Below are positions 6,170 to 9,696 of a stretch of DNA of 9,696 bases, piece after piece. Position 1 is the stretch's first letter, and every line of letters begins with the position of its first letter. Position numbers and translations under genes: made by a program. The DNA is taken from contig PMUE01000168.1 in the NCBI GenBank assembly GCA_003167055.1, forward strand, positions 1 through 9,696. Direction: 5' to 3'. Under the pieces are notes generated by a model, which ran no database searches, had not been told where the DNA came from, and saw only the letters and a program-made list of their open reading frames with translations. Source of the stretch: Vulcanimicrobiota bacterium (GTDB lineage Bacteria; Vulcanimicrobiota; Vulcanimicrobiia; Vulcanimicrobiales; Vulcanimicrobiaceae).

Positions 6170-7150
6170 GTGAAGAGCATCCCATTTTTTAGCGCCGTCG
6201 TTTTGCTGGTTGCAGCCACCGCGGCGGCGCCGACGCCGATGCCGACCGCGGCTCCTGTCGCTCTCCAGTACGATCAAGTCAACCGGACGATCTTCGCGCC
6301 CGCGACGCCGCCGCCGCCCGGGTCGTTCGGCGACGACTATCAAGCCGCGTTGCTTGCCACGCCCAATCCGCTGCTCAGCCGGATGAACGTCGCGATGGCC
6401 AAAAGTGGTCAGCTGACCGACGCGTCAGCGGGCATGATGAGCATGGTCACGATGGTGCTCGGCGGCCATCCAACGCGCTACACGTTCTACTATGCGAAGG
6501 GGTGGATCCGCACCGACGATGTCGTCGCGCAGACGGCTACGATCTCAAAGTGCGACGAGCACACGATAATCACGCTCGATCTCGCAAAGAAGACGTACGT
6601 GCAGAAGAATACGCAAACGACCGCAGCGGGTTGTTTGGGAGTTAACGCATCGCCATCTCCCGCACCGCAGAAATTTCCGGGTACGGAGGACCTCACGATC
6701 GCGACCAAGGCGACGGACCTCGGTCCGAAGAGCATCGAAGGGATCGATACAACCGGGGCTAGTGTCGACGTGACTGGGACGACGACCAATGCGACGGGTT
6801 CGTGTCATAACGCAGAGTTTTCCACCAGCATGGTGCGGTACGTGTCGAAGATCGGCGAGCCGCGCGCATTCTGTCCGCTGCCGCAAAATCCACTAAACGC
6901 GAGCAACCCGCTCGCCATGTTTGCTCAAGCCGGGTGCAAGCCGACAATCCACATGACCGCCGATGCGTCGGCTTTGTCGGCGTTTGGCGCAGGAAATCTC
7001 GCACTCTATCAGCTGATTTCGATGACCATGCCAGCGCCGCAAAAGCACGGCTTTACCATGCTAACGGAACGCGGCCATCTCGCGTGGCTCGATCAAGCGC
7101 AGGCCGACGCCCTCTTTACGGTTCCGCCCGACTTCACGCTGGCGAAATAG
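6170..7150 (+). CDS. exported protein of unknown function
   Basis: 326 residues that I do not recognise as a named family. Residues 1-20 form a clear Sec signal peptide: Lys2, a hydrophobic core (FFSAVVLLVAA), then AAA before a Pro-rich segment (21-50). There is no lipobox Cys, so it is probably released to the periplasm or cell surface. The mature part has a region at about 88-147 with strands YTFYYAKGWIRTDD and HTIITLDLAKKTYVQ, then LGPKSIEGIDTTG (184-196). This layout recalls DUF4412/LolA-like beta proteins (weak resemblance, not proof). It ends in a FTVPPDF segment. Five cysteines (128, 155, 212, 235, 256) could form disulfides after export. The start is GTG, set by a strong ribosome-binding site. 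It faces away from the CDGSH unit and converges with the PEBP gene, stop against stop. Confidence 0.85.
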   Translation: MKSIPFFSAVVLLVAATAAAPTPMPTAAPVALQYDQVNRTIFAPATPPPPGSFGDDYQAALLATPNPLLSRMNVAMAKSGQLTDASAGMMSMVTMVLGGHPTRYTFYYAKGWIRTDDVVAQTATISKCDEHTIITLDLAKKTYVQKNTQTTAAGCLGVNASPSPAPQKFPGTEDLTIATKATDLGPKSIEGIDTTGASVDVTGTTTNATGSCHNAEFSTSMVRYVSKIGEPRAFCPLPQNPLNASNPLAMFAQAGCKPTIHMTADASALSAFGAGNLALYQLISMTMPAPQKHGFTMLTERGHLAWLDQAQADALFTVPPDFTLAK

Positions 7151-7621
7151 CTATCGCGCATAAAGCCCGATCAACTCGGCTTGGGCGAGAATGTGCCCCT
7201 GCATGCGCGCCTGCAACTCCGCTGCGTCGAGCGGCTGCGCTGAATCGATGACTGTGTCGAGCGCGTAGAGCGTGACGTGATAGTGATGAACTTTCCCGGG
7301 CGGCGGACACGGTCCGAAGTAGCCGACCGCCCCGGTACCGTTGCGTCCGCTTTGCAGCGCGGGAAGCGGTGATCCGGCCGTGACGCTGCGAAGGTCGGGC
7401 GCAAGATTGTAGGCGACCCAGTGATAGAAGCCGCCCGCGTGCGGCGCATCGGGGTCGTGCACGATCAGCGCGAAGCTGCGCGTCGCCGGGGGCACGTCTC
7501 CCCAAGCGAGCTGCGGGGAGATGTTCGACCCTCCGCAGGGTATGGCGACCATCGTCGTCGGAACGGTGGACCCAGGCGCGAAGGTCGTGCTGGTCAGCAC
7601 CAAGGCAAGTAGCATGTGCAC
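7151..7621 (-). CDS. YbhB/YbcL-family (PEBP / Raf-kinase-inhibitor-like) protein
   Basis: 156-residue phosphatidylethanolamine-binding-protein fold; bacterial members (YbhB, YbcL) have no settled biochemical role. Signature blocks are GGSNISPQLAWGDVP (30-44), the ligand-pocket HDPDAP (55-60), GGFYHWVAYN (63-72), GYFGPCPPPGKVHHYH (100-115) and the C-terminal helix GHILAQAELIGLY. The GTG start at 7621 is supported by an AAGGAGGT Shine-Dalgarno at 7629-7636 with 7-nt spacing; the ATG two codons later would be 13 nt away. The hydrophobic first residues (MLLALVLTSTTF) lack a basic n-region and run into the family's first strand. A signal peptide is therefore doubtful and a cytosolic location as likely. 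Its stop abuts that of the preceding exported-protein gene. Its promoter region is shared with the SRP RNA on the other strand. Confidence 0.93.
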   Translation of the reverse strand: MHMLLALVLTSTTFAPGSTVPTTMVAIPCGGSNISPQLAWGDVPPATRSFALIVHDPDAPHAGGFYHWVAYNLAPDLRSVTAGSPLPALQSGRNGTGAVGYFGPCPPPGKVHHYHVTLYALDTVIDSAQPLDAAELQARMQGHILAQAELIGLYAR

Positions 7622-7628
7622 CTCTGTG

Positions 7629-7636
7629 ACCTCCTT
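7629..7636 (-). promoter_or_regulatory. Shine-Dalgarno of the PEBP gene
   Basis: A full AAGGAGGT on the minus strand, 7 nt from GTG 7621. It selects the GTG over the ATG at 7615. Confidence 0.8.
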
Positions 7637-7658
7637 GGCAAGCGCGCCTTTGGCCTTG

Positions 7659-7667
7659 TGGTATCAT
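7659..7667 (+). promoter_or_regulatory. candidate extended -10 promoter of the SRP RNA
   Basis: TGG followed by TATCAT gives a TGn-TATnAT extended -10, which needs little from a -35 box. TTGGCA at 7635-7640 resembles a -35 but is 21 nt upstream, too far for an ordinary promoter. Transcription would begin near 7674-7680, just ahead of the structured RNA. Confidence 0.42.
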
Positions 7668-7681
7668 GGCGTGGCCATGAT

Positions 7682-7784
<103 letters not shown>

Positions 7785-7803
7785 GTCGTGGTTCCTTATT
7801 GTT

Positions 7804-8295
7804 ATGACGACATTGACGATTTATGCTGCGCTTGCAGCCTTCGCAGCGGCCTTGGTCGCGCTGCTCATCTATCACCTGGCGGTAGTCGGCCCTGCGCTGC
7901 GCCGCGCCCGGGAATTGCTCGCCGTTCACGACGGGCTCATCGGCGGCGGCGCCGGCGCGTCGGCGCGCCTGAGTGCGATCGAATCCGCTTTGTCTACCGA
8001 GCAAACCAGCCTCAAAAGGGTCGCTCAGCAGGTAAGCGAACTCGAAGCGCTGGCTCGCACGGATGTCTCCCGGGTGGGATTTGTCCGCTACGACGCCTTT
8101 GAGGATACCGGTTCGGAACTGTCCTATGCGCTGGCTCTGCTCAACCGTGAGGGAGACGGCGTCGTGATCTCGAGCATTTATTCGCGCACCGACACGCGGA
8201 CCTACGGCAAAGCCGTCAACCGATACAAACCGGCAGTCAACGCTTCAGGTGAAGAACTTCGCGCTATCGAGTTAGCGCGATCGTCGAAGGCATGA
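7804..8295 (+). CDS. DUF4446 family membrane-anchored protein
   Basis: 163 residues. One N-terminal membrane helix (about 5-28) is followed by a basic stretch (LRRARELL), a predicted coiled-coil segment (about 53-86) and the DUF4446 core: VGFVRYDAF (91-99), DTGSELSYALALLN (101-114) and GVVISSIYSRTDTRTYGKAV (119-138). The function of the family is not known to me. The N-terminal helix and coiled coil, with an M23 peptidase in the next gene, suggest an envelope-associated role (inference). The ATG at 7804 has no clear Shine-Dalgarno and lies about 20 nt after the SRP RNA, so it may be expressed by read-through. The stop overlaps the start of the peptidase gene by 4 nt (ATGA). Confidence 0.9.
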   Translation: MTTLTIYAALAAFAAALVALLIYHLAVVGPALRRARELLAVHDGLIGGGAGASARLSAIESALSTEQTSLKRVAQQVSELEALARTDVSRVGFVRYDAFEDTGSELSYALALLNREGDGVVISSIYSRTDTRTYGKAVNRYKPAVNASGEELRAIELARSSKA

Positions 8296-9206
8296 TAACC
8301 GACAGATATTATGTGAAGATCGTTCCCGAAAGGGGCGAGACGGTCCATCGTTTCCAAGTTCGGCGCCGCCACATGGCGGCCGCCTTTGGTGCGCTCGCGC
8401 TCGTCATCTTGGGTTCGATCGGCTTTGCGTTCGCCGAAGTGGTTCGCGCGCGGATGGAGGTGTCGCACCTCGCCGCGCAGGCCGCCGCGCAGCAAGCATC
8501 GCTGCGGCAGATCGATCGTCAGACCGAGACGTTGCGTAAACAGCTGCAACACGTGCAGAAGCAAAACACCGAGATCCGTCAGCTCATCGGCGCGCCACCG
8601 GCGAATCCGTCGGTTCGGCAAAGGACCTCATGGGTGCGGGGCCAGACTCTTCCGGCGGTGGCGGAACGCGTGCGCACGCTCAGCGCCGAGAGTCTTGCGG
8701 TTTCGCACGAATCCGACACGATGCGCCAGTTTGCGATGCATCTCCTCAACATCCGGCACATACGCGATCTCGCCCGCGCGCAGATGATCGCAGCGATTCC
8801 GTCAATCGATCCGGTGAACGGCGCCGACGTGATCGGTTGCTACTGCTATCGCACCTATCCCGACGTCGAATTTCATCCCGGCGTGGATTTGGCCGCCGAT
8901 TATGGCGACGTCGTGCGCGCGGCCGCTGCCGGCACGATCGTAGCAAACTGGTACGACGGCGGCTACGGCATCAAGATCGACATCGATCACGGAAACGGGT
9001 ATCACACCTGGTATGCGCACCTCTCGCGCGTGATGGTTCCCGTCGGAACGCACGTGTATAAAGGCCAGAGCATCGGGCTTGTCGGCGCGACCGGCTTCGC
9101 AACCGGTCCGCACCTGCACTATCAAGTCATGTACGAGGGATCGCCGGTCGATCCGACGCCGTTCTTGCACGGAGTGCCGGCAAATGTCTTAGCCGCGCTT
9201 CCGTAG
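8292..9206 (+). CDS. M23 family metallopeptidase with membrane anchor and coiled coil
   Basis: 304-residue putative peptidoglycan endopeptidase, or an inactive activator, of the lysostaphin/NlpD class. It has a basic N-terminus, a membrane helix at about 29-49, a coiled coil at about 55-97 and an M23 (LytM) domain from about 172 to 292. The zinc and catalytic residues all look intact: His195 and Asp199 in FHPGVDLA, His243 in YAHLS, His274 and His276 in GPHLHY. It is therefore probably an active zinc enzyme acting on cell-wall cross-links outside the membrane. The segment that usually reads like SGFGYR is here IGCYCYR (181-187), with two cysteines. The start overlaps the DUF4446 stop (ATGA), so translation is coupled, and YggT follows after 13 nt. 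Substrate bond not determined. Confidence 0.94.
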   Translation: MITDRYYVKIVPERGETVHRFQVRRRHMAAAFGALALVILGSIGFAFAEVVRARMEVSHLAAQAAAQQASLRQIDRQTETLRKQLQHVQKQNTEIRQLIGAPPANPSVRQRTSWVRGQTLPAVAERVRTLSAESLAVSHESDTMRQFAMHLLNIRHIRDLARAQMIAAIPSIDPVNGADVIGCYCYRTYPDVEFHPGVDLAADYGDVVRAAAAGTIVANWYDGGYGIKIDIDHGNGYHTWYAHLSRVMVPVGTHVYKGQSIGLVGATGFATGPHLHYQVMYEGSPVDPTPFLHGVPANVLAALP

Positions 9207-9219
9207 AACCTCGCTCCTC

Positions 9220-9504
9220 GTGAACTTCCTGTGCGCGCTTTACGGGCCGATCCTGCTCATCTTCAAGATCTACGCGGGCGTTTTGATCATTTACGCGTTG
9301 CTTTCGTGGCTGCCGGATCTGCGCGGTCCATGGACTCGCTATCTCGCGATGCTCGTCGAACCGCTCCTCAATCCGATCCGGCGAATCGTCCCGCCGATCG
9401 GTGGCTTGGACCTCGCCTTTATCGTGCTTTTCATTCTCGTGATCTACGTCGTGCCGTGGATCATCGGCATGGCCATCGGCAACGTATGCTACCAGTCGTA
9501 CTAG
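9220..9504 (+). CDS. YggT family membrane protein
   Basis: 94-residue integral membrane protein with two hydrophobic helices (about 8-30 and 65-88). The family signature lies between them: SWLP (29-32), EPLLNPIRRIVPPIGGLD (47-64). Relatives (YggT, YlmG) have been linked to envelope or division functions and osmotic tolerance, but no biochemical role is established. The start is GTG with no clear Shine-Dalgarno; no other start codon is in frame after the preceding stop. It sits 13 nt after the M23 peptidase and 1 nt before lepA, so it belongs to one transcription unit. Confidence 0.93.
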   Translation: MNFLCALYGPILLIFKIYAGVLIIYALLSWLPDLRGPWTRYLAMLVEPLLNPIRRIVPPIGGLDLAFIVLFILVIYVVPWIIGMAIGNVCYQSY

Positions 9505-9505
9505 T

Positions 9506-9696
9506 GTGAGCATCAAAGCCGAGAACCCGCACCGTACCGAAATTGCGGCGAATGTCCGCAATTTTTGCATTATCGCGCACATCGATCACGGCAAGACGAC
9601 GCTCTCGGACCGCTTGCTCGAGTTGACCAAGACCGTGGCGATGCGCGACATGGAAGATCAGGCGCTTGATGCAATGGACCTCGAGCGCGAGCGCGG
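9506..9696 (+). CDS. lepA: translation elongation factor 4 (LepA), N-terminal part (runs off the window)
   Basis: First 63 residues of a translational GTPase acting on ribosomes. The G1 motif AHIDHGKTT follows the RNFCII strand, and the visible end is LDAMDLERERG, the switch I region as found in LepA. The Met in MDLERERG and the ENPHRTEIAANVRNF lead favour LepA over BipA/TypA, which usually has Asn at that place. Elongation factors G and Tu fit less well. The start is GTG at 9506, one base after the yggT stop, with a weak ribosome-binding site, so coupling to yggT is likely. The G1 motif reads GKTT, whereas GKST is common in LepA. The remaining domains are outside the window. Confidence 0.93.
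   Translation, partial: MSIKAENPHRTEIAANVRNFCIIAHIDHGKTTLSDRLLELTKTVAMRDMEDQALDAMDLERER

Noticed and set aside
5451..6173. A 240-codon plus-strand frame across homogentisate dioxygenase and the CDGSH gene
   Set aside because: No recognisable domain and it contradicts two motif-bearing genes on the other strand.
6099..6185. N-terminal extension of the CDGSH protein to the ATG at 6185
   Set aside because: The 29 extra residues match no part of the family and overlap the ribosome-binding site and first codons of the divergent gene.
7142..7157. Near-palindrome GCGAAATAG/CTATCGC at the junction of two convergent genes, as a possible terminator
   Set aside because: Its core arises because both genes end in TAG back to back; the stem is AT-rich and short, with no T-run on either strand.
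7615..7660. Signal peptide on the PEBP protein
   Set aside because: No basic residues ahead of the hydrophobic run, which merges with the fold's first strand; not enough to call export.

Overview
This is a GC-rich (about 60% by eye), gene-dense bacterial chromosomal window. It carries 13 protein genes (two cut by the window edges) and one RNA gene. The largest gene-free stretch is about 180 nt and is mostly filled by the SRP RNA. There are no insertion sequences, CRISPR arrays, tRNAs or phage genes. Six of the 13 starts are GTG or TTG. The DUF4446 / M23 / YggT / lepA block and the style of exported protein suggest an uncultivated soil or environmental bacterium. Candidatus Eremiobacterota (WPS-2) or a neighbouring phylum is my guess, held at low confidence because there is no marker here that settles taxonomy.

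Left half (1-6098): aromatic amino acid catabolism. Three of the four enzymes taking 4-hydroxyphenylpyruvate to fumarate and acetoacetate are present: 4-hydroxyphenylpyruvate dioxygenase (1454-2569, minus), homogentisate 1,2-dioxygenase (4716-5885, minus) and fumarylacetoacetase (3451-4719, plus). They lie in three facing transcription units. Unit A (minus) is hpd > deoC > aldehyde dehydrogenase, with a 1-nt overlap and a 2-nt gap. Unit B (plus) is an uncharacterised 265-residue protein followed 4 nt later by fumarylacetoacetase; it diverges from unit A across a short intergenic region containing a 6-bp inverted repeat. Unit C (minus) is a CDGSH iron-sulfur protein followed 3 nt later by homogentisate dioxygenase; it converges on unit B with stop codons that overlap. 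Maleylacetoacetate isomerase, the one missing enzyme of this stretch, is not seen. The uncharacterised protein coupled to fumarylacetoacetase is the natural candidate to look at.

Middle (6170-7621): a secreted protein of unknown function (plus) and a PEBP/YbhB-type protein (minus), convergent with abutting stop codons.

Right part (7622-9696): the small bacterial SRP RNA with a plausible extended -10 promoter, then a compact plus-strand run of DUF4446 membrane-anchored protein, M23 peptidase, YggT-family membrane protein and the 5' end of lepA. Spacings are 4-nt overlap, 13 nt and 1 nt. This is a housekeeping block for protein targeting, envelope and translation.

The best candidate for something undescribed is the uncharacterised protein at 2649-3446. 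The CDGSH/homogentisate dioxygenase coupling comes second.
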